Under the pieces are notes generated by a model that saw only the letters and a list, made by a program, of their open reading frames with translations, was not told the origin of the DNA and searched no databases. Positions 36,408 to 48,817 of a DNA stretch of 64,000 bases are shown piece after piece; the first letter of the stretch is position 1; each line of letters begins with the position of its first letter. The stretch is taken from contig CM038908.1 in the NCBI GenBank assembly GCA_021904315.1, positions 23,270,501 to 23,334,500 of the forward strand. Direction: 5' to 3'. The position numbers were made by a program, and so were the translations under genes. The stretch is from Sphagnum magellanicum (taxonomy: Eukaryota > Streptophyta > Sphagnopsida > Sphagnales > Sphagnaceae).

Positions 36408-36494
36408 GTAACTAAAATCCCGTGTTCTTGTTTTACCTCTTAGTTGATGGGTGGGTTTACGTAGGTAACTAAAATCCCGTGTTCTTGTTTTTTC
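36381..36494. repeat. Near-perfect 57-bp tandem duplication at the LACS exon edge
   Basis: TCTTAGTTGATGGGTGGG begins at 36381 and 36438. The copies look identical until the last few bases. The duplicated segment spans the end of LACS exon C and its GTAACT donor, so the second donor is an exact copy of the first. The lack of divergence shows this happened after the gene had died. Confidence 0.92.
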
Positions 36495-38377
36495 ATGAAA
36501 GACAAATCCTTTCAAGTTCCCTTGAAAGAATGTTTTTCCAATAAGATAAATTTCTAATCATATTCTCTTTGTTTTTTGTCAAAATAAGGATGGTTTGTTT
36601 AGGCGTGATCATGGTTTGCCTCTATGCTAAAACAAGCTTTTATAAATGACATTAAGTTGGTTTTGTGGCAAGTACTATTTGTTGAAAATGGTTGTGCCTT
36701 GAAATGATGATTGGCAACAAAGATCAATTTGTTTGATTATTGACTTGTAGTCAAATTGATTTTAAGGTTTTGGAAATTTTCCTTATCGTGGTGGCTTCTT
36801 GTTTTCTAAAAATCAAAACATCACAAATTTGGGCTCTAGGCTATTATGCACTACATGGGATGATAAATTGAAATTATTAAAAAAACTAAAGAATAAAAAA
36901 AATTGTTTGTCATGCATTATGCATTACACCATATACAAAAATATGTCGTAAGACATTACATTATCTATCATTTTATTATGAGATTCTTAAATTGACATTA
37001 AATAACATTTTTGGATTAATTTAGAGTTTTTTCCCTCGGTCACAGGGTTCTAGTTTCAATACACAATATTTTAATTTTATTATTTTATATTATTATTATT
37101 ATTTAAATGAAAAAAATTGCATACTACAAAATTTTCATTTTTACAAATAAATTTTACATGTAATTTCAATTTAATGAATTTTGATAAGATTTTGAACAAA
37201 TATAACTAATTAGTCATCATATATATTTGAAAAAAAGAATTGGAGTTCCACAAAAATATTAATCATCTATCATCAGTTGATATATTGAAAACTAAATTTG
37301 ATTTACACAAAAATAGAAATTACATATATTGAACATATGCATTATTATCAACTTATATTTCAAAAAAATATTAATTTAATTTCAAAATTGAATACTATTG
37401 TTTGAATGCATAAAAAATAAATTACATCATACATATAACCATTCACTTTTACAAATAAAAACTACATGTTATTTAATGTTTCATGAATTTTGATCCTAAT
37501 TTTTAATAAATATTAAGCTATCACATGAAAAAAAAAGAATGAACATTAGAATTTCATAATTTAATTATCATCAATTATATATTGTAAATTAAATATGGTC
37601 TACATAAAAATCAAATATTACATGTATGGACATATACAAGATTAAATTACTAATTTATATTCAAGAAAATTTATTCAAATTTTATATGCATTACAAAAAT
37701 CATGTCACACATAATTATTCATTTATGCAAATAAATTTTCATATAATTCAATGTTATCAAAATTTAGCATAAATATTAACATATATGACATGCATAAAAA
37801 CAAAATCGCCTATTAGTTGTTTGATTGAGTTGAAAGATAGGTGCAACAAAGTTGCAAATGAAATTACATTTCATCCATCCTTTAATACATTTTATCATCC
37901 ATGCATGTGTTGACAGTGTCACCAAAATAGTTGAACATTGGTTAATGTCTTGATTATGTGTCAACTAGAGAACCTTAAATGTTAAAAATATTCCAAGAAT
38001 GACCTTTTATTCAAGACATGTTTTTCACTATTTACCAATTTAGTAGGCATTTCAACATATAAACATTATTGATGCCAAGAATATTCAATGGAATATTTGG
38101 CAAAAAAACAACTAGTTGAAAACTACTTTAGTTGATGAGTTGACTTCATTGGTAATTGACATTATTCAATATAATTTTTTTTTTAAATAAGTTACAAATC
38201 ACATCTACTTGAAAATGTTTTGGTTAAAATAGAAAGGTCTTCTACCAGTGTATAAACAAAAATCAAAGTTAGAAAATGAATTCTATCAAGAATATGAGAC
38301 ATCAAGAATCAAACCTTATCTCCTAAATTGGGGAGAGACTTAGGATCAACTACATACGTAAATCTAATAAGGCAATT
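36495..38377. other. AT-rich intergenic DNA, no further LACS exons
   Basis: Searched by eye for the next LACS exon (DVGEW...IIDRKKNIFKL...EYVAVE) without success. The sequence becomes extremely AT-rich from about 36850. Confidence 0.5.
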
Positions 38378-39520
38378 CTATAAATGATTAAAGACATGGC
38401 TGAAGGTAGTGTTAACATTGATTGTTTCAAGAAGGCGATGTGGAAAAATGGTATCCAACCGATCCTTATACTTGGGTAGCTCTTTTTCAAACATGGTGTT
38501 CCCAAATGATTTTTTTGAATCCATCACATATCTATATCCACCAAATCTAACAATGCCAAAATTTGCAACTTGCACCACGTTCTTCCTTCAATCCATAGGA
38601 CCAACACCAAATTCACCATGAACTTGATTGACAATTGTCTTTTAATTTGTAAAGCCTACAATAACACTACAACTAGAAGATGGAACACTAAGTAGGATGT
38701 CAAAAATAGGTCCTCTAAATGCAACAACAATGGAAGAATCATGAACCCAAGGTATATGAGAACTTCTAATCACACCATCAAACACAACACCAATACCACC
38801 AATAGAGACAACACTAGTAACACCAATAATATCAAAATGTGTTTTTTCAACAAAATCATTGTAAATTTGCAAAATCATAAATTGTATAAGGAAAATTATA
38901 AAAAAAAAGAAAAAGAAACAAAAGACAACAAATCATTTACCACTTCTTCCACCTACCTTAGTATTTTCATATGCAACCTTCTCTTTGCTAAAAGCTTTTT
39001 CAAAATGTAGTAATTGGCCAAATCTAAATTTACCAAAAAAATCCAGTGCATCATTCTATCGTGTAAATGTTTGTCAATCTAATTATACGTACAAAAACAA
39101 CAAGTTGCCACTTCAGAAAAACATCAAATAAATTCAAATAATTTTTTTTTTAAAGTTCAAAAACTTACTTGCCATATGAAATAGGGTACATGTGGCTTGT
39201 TACCTCCATACCATACTCATAAGGTACAAGTGCCTTTTCCATTTTTGTAATTCCAACACCTGGCCTATTTTGTTTGACAACATTTTTTTCACGTAAATCA
39301 GAAAAATCAATAGTTAGAGCTTGTCCACAATCATACAAAGCTAGTTACGACCAATAGGAATAATCATAAACCATACCTCATCAAAAGACTTCCGCCTTGG
39401 TTTAGGATGTAGAAATAGTTGATGCGAACATGATTTTTCACTAAGCCACTGAAATGGACGTCAACAAGCAAGCTCTTTGAAAGTCTCAATCACATCAAAA
39501 ACTTGGCAATCAATTGTAAG
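38378..39520 (-). pseudogene. Unrecognised exon-like segments on the minus strand
   Basis: Reading downward, several segments look coding. One (about 39518-39383) gives FDVIETFKELAC, a stop, RPFQWLSEKSCS and LFLHPKPRRKSFDE and meets GTATGG. A second (to about 39172) gives DFSDLREKNVVKQNRPGVGI then EKALVPYEYGMEVTSHMYPI and ends at GTAAGT. A third (to about 38956) gives LDFFGKFRFGQLLHFEKAFS then KEKVAYENTK and ends at GTAGGT. Further open pieces lie at 38878-38642 and 38578-38378. Residue choice and donor positions suggest a decayed multi-exon gene, but I do not recognise the family and cannot prove the pieces belong together. It ends about 220 bp from the CACTA element. Confidence 0.35.
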
Positions 39521-39987
39521 CTGATGTCAATCTTCAAAACAACAAGTTATGTTTATTATTCAATTTTTGAAAATGCTTTAACAAAACCTCATAACAATGC
39601 CAACAAGTAAAGACAACGAATTGAATTCATCAAAATCCATAACGCAAAGTTTAGAACACCCCATTATGAAAAAAATTATAATGTAGAAATATCTAAAATA
39701 CAAGTTTAGGCTACATGGGGAGGTTGGTTAACACATTCATTAATAGAAATTACTTTTTGCAATTGTCGTTTGTAACAAAAATTTACTTGCATGTCACACA
39801 TGCAACTACAAATTTGTATAATTGCCTAAAACAAGTCGCAACATGACATTAAGTTACATGTGACACTTACATATACAACATGTATATATGATATTAATAT
39901 ACATGTTCATCCATACATACCAATCCAAATGTAGTTGCACCTTATGTGTAACTCTCCTTACAACTACAGTTTAAATAATGAAAGTAT

Positions 39988-40281
39988 GACACGTGTTTAA
40001 AAATCAGACAACTTGCTTATGGACATGTGTCACTTTAAAAAAAATAAAATTTCCAAAATTAAAAATTCATTGGATTAATACCAATTGTTAAAGTTTATGC
40101 CATTATGATGACATGTGGCACACCATGGAAAGTTCATTGACCATTTGACACGTGTCCATTTTTAAACACTAATTATATAGTGACACGTGGCAATTAAGGC
40201 CCACTTCATTTTTATTTTTAAATATTAATTAATGAAATCTAAATCATCCAATTTAAGGTTAATAAGATGTTGACACATGGT
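39988..40281. repeat. Cluster of G-box-like GACACGTGT motifs inside the CACTA element
   Basis: GACACGTGTT (39988), GACATGTGTC (40022), GACATGTGGC (40110), GACACGTGTC (40147), GACACGTGGC (40182) and GACACATGGT (40272). Steps are 34, 88, 37, 35 and 90, so two spacings recur. Three match the CACGTG core bound by plant bZIP and bHLH factors; the others differ by a transition. It may simply be a degenerate internal repeat. Confidence 0.55.
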
Positions 40282-41439
40282 GCTTAGGTAGGTAGGTTTA
40301 CCTAAGTATGTAAGTAGGTTGAAAGTAGATAAACTTAGGTTATATAGATAGGTTTTGAATTATTTTATTTTATTTTTAGGTTTAACCATTTAATAAAGTT
40401 CAAGTTTTTTTTTTTTGCTCACCCCCAATGACACTTGGTATTTGGTCAATGCAAGGCTATTGCACCTAGTTATATATTATCCAAAATTGGATTGGAAGTC
40501 AAAAGATATGGGATAAACAATTCCATTGCAAACCTCATGAACCAACTTAATTGCATATTAAATGCAACTATTATATTAAGGTAGACCAGGCTGAGGAAAG
40601 TTTTGTTACTTCTAATGTCCAAACAAAAGTTGAAATCCTCCTTTTGACACATCTAACACACTAAGAATCATAAAAAATGGATTATAAATGAAAAAATTAT
40701 GGCTCCCCAAAGTAAAGGGGTCAAGAACTCAAAAAAACAAACCATTAAACACTACAAAGGCCGATTCTTAAACACCCAAAAATTCCCTTGTATGTTATTC
40801 TATTGCTATTAGAATTCAAAAATAATTTGTAGAACTTTAAATGGCGCTCCTATAACATTTTAAATCGTTTAAAATGAATAAGAAATAAGAAAGTTATGAG
40901 GTTTGAAAGTAGGAGGGGTCTAAAGAGAAGAAAAAAGAAAAGAAAAACGTTTTGTAACTTGGAAAGCTTATTTTTATTCCTTTCTTTTTGTTAATTTTTC
41001 GTTATTCCTTTTTCTTTGCATTTCAAAGATGATTGTAGGATTATTTTAATAATTATGATTATTTATAATGAAACTATTATTTTAATATTATTACTTAGCT
41101 TACACTAGTAATTAACCTAAGATGTTTGGGTACTTGTAGATTAACTAATGTAGGCTATTTACTTTAAATATTTAAACATAAATAATGAAATTTAAATATA
41201 TAATATTTATTGAATATATATAAATTAAACGTTTAATATAATTATAATAAATTATATATATAATTTATGACTACTTATAATAATTTAAAATATTATCATA
41301 TTAATTAATTCTGAATAATTTTTTTTGTTTAATCAAATTTACATTTTCTAAAAAAATTCAAATGAAATCAAATAAAAAAATTTCATCACCAAAATTAAAA
41401 ATATATATAATTGACAAATAAAATTTGAAAACTTGCAAT

Positions 41440-41740
41440 ACATATTTAAACCATGGTTAGTTTAGCCTAATTTAATTTAACATAATTTAATTTAATCATA
41501 ATTAGTCTAGCTTAACTTAACTTAACCATGGTCAATTTTAACCTAATTTAATTTAGCTTGATTGATTTTAGGCATAATTAATTTAGCCTAATTTAATTTA
41601 ATTTAACCATAATTAATTTAACCATGGTTAGTTTAACTTAATTTAATTTAATCATAATTAATTTAACTTAACTTAATATAGCCATAGTTAGTTTAGGTTA
41701 GCCTTAATTACCATGGGTTTAACCTTAGTACTAAAAGTAC
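41440..41740. repeat. Degenerate TTAATTTA/CCATGGTTAG array inside the CACTA element
   Basis: Repeated TTTAATTTAA, CATAATTA, GTTTAGCC and ACCATGG blocks in a loose mosaic with no fixed period. Several are self-complementary. Confidence 0.7.
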
Positions 41741-41985
41741 ATAATACTATTATACATAGCCTACGTAAATATATTAAGTATACTAATTTAAGTATGTATT
41801 AGTTTAGACCATTATTTTTATGACACATGTCCATGTTGTACACATTTAGTTGCATGTTAGTTGCACACACGATTATATGGCCCAAAAATTATATAATACC
41901 AAATTTGTACTTGCGAATGATAATCAGTTACATGTTAGTTGCACATTGATTGGTTGCAAACAACATGATTTCTACTAGTGATTGC

Positions 41986-42670
41986 TTGTGCTAGCATTCT
42001 ACATTTTTCTTGAACAAATAGAACATCAGACTTTTTGATAATTTTGCCAAGACTTGTTATTTAAAATCACAAAGTTGCTTCATCACCAACAACTTTCATT
42101 CAATGATACCTTGCATATGTGAAGATGTTACTTATGGAACAACATGTGTTTTATCTAATTCCACAATTCGTTGATATTACCTCTACCTTATTAGATGTCC
42201 AATACCTTTTATAATATATTAAATACCGCAAAAAGAAAAAACAATCAAAATGCAAACAACATGATTCTTGCAAAATAGAAATACTAATCAAAATAAATAA
42301 TAATGATTGGAAAGTTACAAAATAATAAGGAAAATAATTAGGTTTAGGTTTTTAAATTCAAGTTCGAAATCAAAGCAGCTACAACATAGAAGGTTGCAAT
42401 GTGCCTTGCATAGCTCAAAAAATTTAAAAATAAAAAATGAAAACAAAAAGTCGGTAGCAAAAAAATTATCACAATTTCTGTAGAAGAAAGCCTTATTTGA
42501 TTTTCTAAATAAAAAAACTACAAAGGCAAAAAATAGTTAAAATGAAAAAAAACTACGAAAAATTATGTACACAATTTTAGGGTTTGGGAAGATTTCATAT
42601 TACCCTACGCCCCAAAACACAATTGCAAAAACAAAAACAATAATTCAATTTAAAACATAGGTGGGTAGAA
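41986..42670. other. AT-rich DNA between the CACTA element and the next fragment
   Basis: No coding pattern; searched for the continuation of the fragment at 42676-43016 without success. Confidence 0.5.
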
Positions 42671-42675
42671 GTTAC

Positions 42676-43016
42676 ATGGTTGGAGGATACAAGCTACCAT
42701 CTTTTTTCACAACTTGCAAAACAAAGGATGAAAGCATATTAACTAGATCCTTAACAAAAGATTCGTTTTCTAAAAGATTTGCAATTGATCTTGTTGTATC
42801 AAGACTATGAAAGACTTTCCACTCATCAAACACATTTCTCGCCCAAAGTTCAACATGCTTGTTGATTCTCCAACCTTTTTTGTTTACATTTTCAACTTCC
42901 CTCTCATCAAGATCCAGAAAGTGACTTTTCATAGGAAGATCCCTAACATGAGAGTAACGGTATGTCCTTTCCCCAACATTAGATCCAATAACCATGAAAT
43001 CACAAGTAGTAATCAA
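42676..43016 (-). pseudogene. Crypton/DUF3504-like protein fragment (candidate)
   Basis: The minus-strand frame is open for 113 residues. It contains HVRDLPMKSHFLDLDE, then KHVELWARNVFDEWKVF, then MLSSFVLQVVKKDGSLYPPT. The last block strongly resembles the FVxEVxKKDGxxYPPxTLY region near the start of the tyrosine-recombinase-derived domain of Crypton elements and of ZMYM/QRICH1-type proteins, preceded as there by a W-x-x-x-x-F-x-x-W segment. The frame ends at CCAACCAT followed by GTAACT, a plausible donor, so an exon boundary right after YPPT is possible. The rest of the domain, including the catalytic residues, was not found, so it is a fragment or a single exon. A DNA transposon recombinase relic is the favoured reading; this rests on motif memory. 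Confidence 0.42.
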
Positions 43017-43547
43017 CTAATAATCATATGGATAAGAAACACATATAGAGGCAGGATAGAAAATGGAATCAAATGTAAAACACACATTGATAGAAGTAGG
43101 AGAAAGAACAAAATTAGATGCAGAAGACACAATAATAAAAATAGGATACAAAATGGAATTAGATGAAGAAGACACATTGACAAAGGTAGGACAAAGAATA
43201 AAATCACATTCAGAAGAAACAACATTAATTGTAGAATGATGCATAAAAGAATCAATTGAAAAACATGAACAAGAAGGAATATCATACTCATAAAGGTTTA
43301 GAGAAACATAAGGATTAAAAAAATGACCAAATAAATTGGGATTACATTTAGGAGGAGACAACACATGAAATTGAGAGGCATTTTCTATGATAAAACAAGA
43401 ATCAATGAATAGTTTATCATTACAACGATAATCAACAAAGATGTTAGAACCATTTGTTAACCACATTGAGTTACAAACATCAACAATATAATTAAAAGGA
43501 AGACCAATAGGGGAACCATTATACATTATACAAAAGCACAAAAACAA
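43017..43547 (-). other. Open frame of 176 codons built partly on 45-bp repeats, unrecognised
   Basis: The frame begins MFLCFCIMYNGSPIGLPFNY. After about residue 100 it runs into a 15-residue tandem repeat (variants of SILYPIFIIVSSASN). In the DNA the repeat covers about 43052-43276, five 45-base units (AGGATACAAAATGG, GATGAAGAAGACACATTGA). Because 45 is a multiple of three, the repeat itself keeps the frame open, so the length is weak evidence for a gene. The stop abuts the upstream edge of the Crypton-like fragment. Confidence 0.35.
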
Positions 43548-46500
43548 GAGGGAAAGAGTATTTTATAGAAGAATGTTCATGGTTGTAACCACACAAACAC
43601 CTATGCCATAGAAATACAAATTGAATATGAACTCCAAATTCTGCAAAAAAAAAAACCAAATCGACATTAAAATTAATGCACACAACAAAATAAACAGAAC
43701 CCAAAAGAAAAACAAGGTATACATCCTTGCAAGACAAAATCACATGCGTGATGTTTGTGTGGTTGCAATCACAAAATTGAAAAACCTACAAAAACATAAA
43801 AACATAATAATTAGAAACAACACAAGTTGTAGAAAAAAATTAGATTCCATGCTACAGAAGAATCAATAATGTAAGAACAATTGCAATGCAAAAACATTTG
43901 CAATCTAAAAGAATCGACGATGTAAGAGCAAATGAATTGGCAATGCAATAGTGATTGTAATGTAACACTTGTGATGCACAAGAAGTTATAGTTGAATTGA
44001 ACCCATGGAGATCGTGCAATGAAACATAAACACACCTATTATATTGAAACCTAGAGCGCAATGGAGCAGTAAGAGGCGGTTGGAGATGTTGAATGAAAAA
44101 TTCACAAACAAGCAACAATAACAAAAAACTTCAAAACACGATGAAGCATCAACACTACTGCATGCACAACCAAAAACAAACAAAAAAAAACCTTTGAAGC
44201 ATGACAAAGCAACAAGACTAATGTGTGCACAACCAAAAATAAACACGCAACACCGAAAGAGCAACAAAAGATGCAACATCGAGATAACAAAAACAAATGT
44301 AACACAAAAAGATGAAGAGATGATGCAACCAACAAAAATGAGCTCCACTAGAAACCCAAAACACCTTTACATCGTGGAGTTTGCTTTTGCAAATGTTGTG
44401 CAACCCACTTTCGACAAAAGTGATGCATAGGATTTTTTGCTTTTGGTGGAACGATGAAAGCCATTAGATCATAGAATTTGACGGTGGAAAGATGATGAAA
44501 AATAAGGGCCGTTGGATCTTATGATCTAAAAAAATGGATAGTGCTTTATGTAGGTGAAGGGCCTCCGTATGGAACCTTCTAGATTTTCGACCCTAACCTT
44601 TAACCTCCTAGCTTCGGGTGGAATGTCAAATTTGTAAGGTTCCACACACAAGCCTTTTTCCTATACAAAATAATGTATCTAGCACATGTTGCAAATGGAC
44701 TTTATTACCTTTTGTTTCAACCACTACTTTTACATGTTGCACAAGATTTTTAAAATGCATTAGAATGGTGTCATGGTCACTAGTATCAAATTGGGCAATT
44801 GTGTGCCAAGATGTCAAGGACTAATGCACTTTAGCCACAAGAGAGTCAATATAAATGAATCGAATAAATAATTCATGTTTAAAAAGTTGATGAATGCTAC
44901 TAACATCATCTACCTTCAATATTGGATACAACCAAAAAATTTCCTGACATTCACCTTGATTTGTACATCTTAAAAACACACTATTGTTGCCCCAAGTTGA
45001 TTTACCTAGGTGACAAATCACATGCGCCTTTGCTAAATCAATTTTTCTTTGTAACTACTATGCAATTCAATTATGAAGTTGCCACGAGACCCCCACATGA
45101 TTATAATCTCACCACTTGGACATGGAAGTGGTATAGTTGTAACCAAATTTTGAAGTCTCAATTGTTTGAATAAATGAAACTTGTTGAACTTGCAAATGTT
45201 GTTTAAGGGATTGTGAAAGATGAGTACATCTTTTCTACTCTCAATTTCATGAAATCAAAATTGAAGAATTGGCTACCCTCTAATCTTGGTTTGGTTGGTA
45301 AGATGTATGCCCATGATTTTTTTACACTTTAAACTTTTTGATTTTACTTTACCATCTGAAATTAAAACAATGAAAAATGTCATTAGTTATTGAAATTTTA
45401 AGGTTTGATGGTTTGGACATTAATTTTCAATATTGTCTTTAATGTGATTAAAACCCTTCCATTTTTCCATGAATAACATTTTAATGCTGGCCACCACTAT
45501 ACTTAGAATAGTGAATCAAAATTTTATGTTTTTGGGTGTTTTAGATTTTTCATTTTTCTAATGTCAAAATGAAAAGGAGAACAAGGATACTTTTCATTGT
45601 TACTACTACTTTTACAATATTTTGAAGCAATAAACTTTCCAACTAGCTCATTCTAAAGGATGTTATTTTATCCTTTTTAGTTCAAAAAACTTAAAATAGA
45701 AGAACATCATGTCTTGTGACAATCGATTTCATTGTTAAAATTGTTTTTATAACATTATATGTTTTGTATGGGGAATGGTATGCCTTAGATAGAATATCTA
45801 TCTTGAGATGGAATGTTTTTAGTTTGGTTTGTTTTTTTATGTTTCGAATGTTCATATCCAATTTAATGATACGACCTATGTGGTTTACCTTAGTATCGAA
45901 ACCTAGTATTCTATTTAATCAGCTCATGTACCCATGTTAGCAATATGTCCACATGATACTTTGCCACTTCAATCCACTATGCCTAGAAGTTGGGCGCCAA
46001 TAAATCAACATAAAAAGCCCAAACATAAAATAAAATCAATGTCATAATAGGTAAGATCTAATACAACTTGTAGATGAATTGAATTAACAACCATTTACAA
46101 AATAATATGAGTTTCAAACAATCTAATAATTTGCTTCTTGGTCATATGTGAAAATGTTGATTTATGCACATGTTCATTGTTGTTTCATGGTTATGTATTA
46201 ACCAAAATGATGCAATGGAATGGATCAAATCAAAATGAATGAAAAATGGTCAATGGTGCCTCCATGGAAATCCATAACAAATTCACAATTAACAATAATG
46301 TACATGTCAAAGGTTAAATAGGTGATAGATTTTATTTTTTTCAAAATTAGCCAACCTATTTTGCATCAATCAACAAGTCAACATTACCAAATGCCACAAG
46401 GTATCACCTTGAGATGGGTGTGATTGTAGCCATAATATTTTAAAAGGGTGCCAAGTTCTCATGAAAATTCCAAACATTTTGAATATGTTTATGCAATTAC

Positions 46501-48279
46501 CATTTGGAAATTGTGGTAATTATTTATTTGTAAGGTAAGGCCCAAGGTTGCAATCTTTACCAAATGTATAGACCTTTGCCAATATTTATTTATTTATTTA
46601 TTTATTTTTGTGATACCCAATCCTTGTAACATGGGAAAAAAAATTTAAAATGTGGGGCAACATTTTGAAAAACATAATGGTTGTTGCAATGGGGATTTTG
46701 CTTTTTGAAATGCCATCTGATATTATGAGAAAAAAGATACTTTGTAATTAAGGTGCTTTTTGTTTACACTAGAAAATAGGCATAAGTTTTTATGAAAGTT
46801 TGTGTTAAACAATTAATATGAGTGTTTGGGAATTAAATTAATTTTTTTCGTTCAAATCAATTTTAGGTTTAGGTTTTAGTTAAGGACTTTTGAAAGTACA
46901 TAACTATTTTGTCAAATAATGTCAAATTTGCTAAAGGGCCCTTTAATTTTCTAAAATATGCACTTGTTGATGGTAAAAGAAAAAAAAGTGATAGGGAAGT
47001 ACAAGTCGCACTTAAGAAACACTCACTATGAAAAATATGTGCGGTTTGAAATTCTTAGAAATACATTTGAATTTTAAACACGTATCAATTCAAGAGTCCT
47101 TTACCACATACCAACATGGTTTAATGTAAATGATATACAAAACAAAGTTATAATTTACAATAAATGAGACCATGAAATAGTGAACATATTTTGATATGAT
47201 TTAAAATTTTGATCATTTTCCAATAAAATAAGAAACATGCACAATTTCAAATTTTAATTTTTTTTCATCATTGATGCTCCCGCAAATGGCAATGTATGGG
47301 GCCAATGCTCAAGATACTTAACAACAAGTTGCAGAAAGAATTCATTCAAATTCTTTTCTTATTAAGAACTTGTTTTGAGGCAAAAGAACTATACAATCCT
47401 TGGATTATACTTAGTAATGTGGTTGGCTTCTTAGGAGTACAATTTGACCCAGATGTCCACTTTGACTATGGAACCTTTTGGACATTTTGTCCTTACAGAC
47501 TTGAAATGGCCTAAAGCAAACAACATAATAAGTCCAAAAACTCATCCTAAAAAGCCAAAATCAGCAGTCTTAAGGGGGGCTACCAAATAAACCTTGTCAT
47601 TTTTAAAGCAAAAAAGTTCATAGCTCCCTATGTCCAAAAAGGTTGAAAGTAAAATTGTCAATTCTAGCCTTTAACTTTCTTAACATTTGAAAGTCCTTCA
47701 AAAATCTATCCCTAAATATATTATATGCATGGTTCTAATCCACAAAACCCCATTTCAAAATTCCATCACACACACACACACACACCACATAATGAATCCA
47801 AGTAGCCAAAAAAAAACTGACAAGGGTAAAGAGATGAAGATAAAAAGGATGGGCTCCCAACAAGAATAGGGAAAAGAAATAACATTGAGAGTCTTTTAGC
47901 AATGGGGGGTGTATTAGGGTTTGAGGGGTTTGCCAAGGATCCATTACCCAAAGTATTGGTTTTAATTACCCAAGTTTTGATTCGATTTCCAACTACTAAA
48001 ACTACCAGAAATTTGTGCAAGCCCCACCCCCTCACCCTTTCTTTTAAAAATGTAATTGGTTGCTTTGTCCTATTTTGGCACTATTTTGACAATTTTCTTC
48101 GGTGGGTGGACATGCACCCATGTGCTACTTTCACTTGAACACATTCAATTGCCTTATAGAATAAAAAAATCAACATTGAAGGATATGCATGCTTGGTGAA
48201 TCCTTAGTGGGAACAATGATTTATGCTTTGAAACATACCCTAGGCAAACATGTTATCACCCAACGGAATGACGGCTTGT
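43548..48279. other. AT-rich intergenic DNA with short open frames
   Basis: A 65-bp two-copy repeat (GCACAACCAAAAACAAAC) is at about 44100-44245. On the minus strand, 45021-44626 carries two adjoining open pieces, one ending LFIRFIYIDSLVAKVH and the next reading LTSWHTIAQFDTSDHDTIL and then VVETKGNKVHLQHVLDTLFC; they look somewhat coding but match nothing I know. A GGCCGTTGGATC motif is near 44508, (TTTA)n near 46585 and (CA)n near 47768. No gene is supported. Confidence 0.4.
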
Positions 48280-48774
48280 TGTACTAGGCTCACCTAATTC
48301 CTAGGTTTGAATAAGCCCTGGTAGGGCCTTATAGGGGGGCCATGTTCTATAGTAATGTGGCGTGCCTGTTGTTTCCGTAAAGCACTGCCTGGATTTTTCC
48401 TTTGTATTTTCAGCTCCCTTACCTGCCTGAAGAAACCTGTTTACCAGCCTAGGGCACAGATCTCAAATCACGGAAGGGCCTGTACTCAGCCCCTTCTTCT
48501 CCTATACAAAAAAAAGACAAGCAGGAGCAACCAACCACCTAGGAACAATTAGGTACTAGTATTAACTACTCCATGGATGAGTTCATTTGACAACTGGTTC
48601 CCATGGGAAGTAATGATGGAACCAGTTGTTTGTTCAATTTGTGTACACACTATACATGGAAGATTACTCTGGAGTCCAAACAAAATTCTCCACCAAGACA
48701 AGGAACAAACAAATATACAAACAAAAGTTCCACCTATTTTGCTGATGGCAAGAATCATAGCCAAAAAAAAACAT

Positions 48775-48817
<43 letters not shown>

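Larger units (their letters stand above)
39738..41982. mobile_element. Non-autonomous CACTA (En/Spm-type) DNA transposon, complete
   Basis: The right end reads TTTCTACTAGTG, the inverse of CACTAGTAGAAA, the classic CACTA terminus. The left end is CATTAATAGAAATTAC, the same terminus with C-to-T and G-to-A changes. Both ends are flanked by ATT (39735-39737 and 41983-41985), the 3-bp target duplication expected for this superfamily. The arms stay related for over 100 bases (TTTTGCAA, then ACAAATTTG) and carry subterminal TGCAACTA motifs in both orientations. The 2245-bp interior has no recognisable transposase, so movement would depend on an enzyme supplied elsewhere. Loss of the exact CACTA at the left end suggests it is now immobile. 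Confidence 0.82.

Noticed and set aside
40470-40652. Minus-strand frame with SLVYLNIIVAFNMQLSWFM, vaguely like the end of Copia reverse transcriptase
   Set aside because: The TRPD residues that define that block are missing, and the segment lies inside the CACTA element without any other Copia part.
44500-44530. GGGCCGTTGGATC motif common in plant intergenic DNA
   Set aside because: A single short motif without partner; not enough for a feature.
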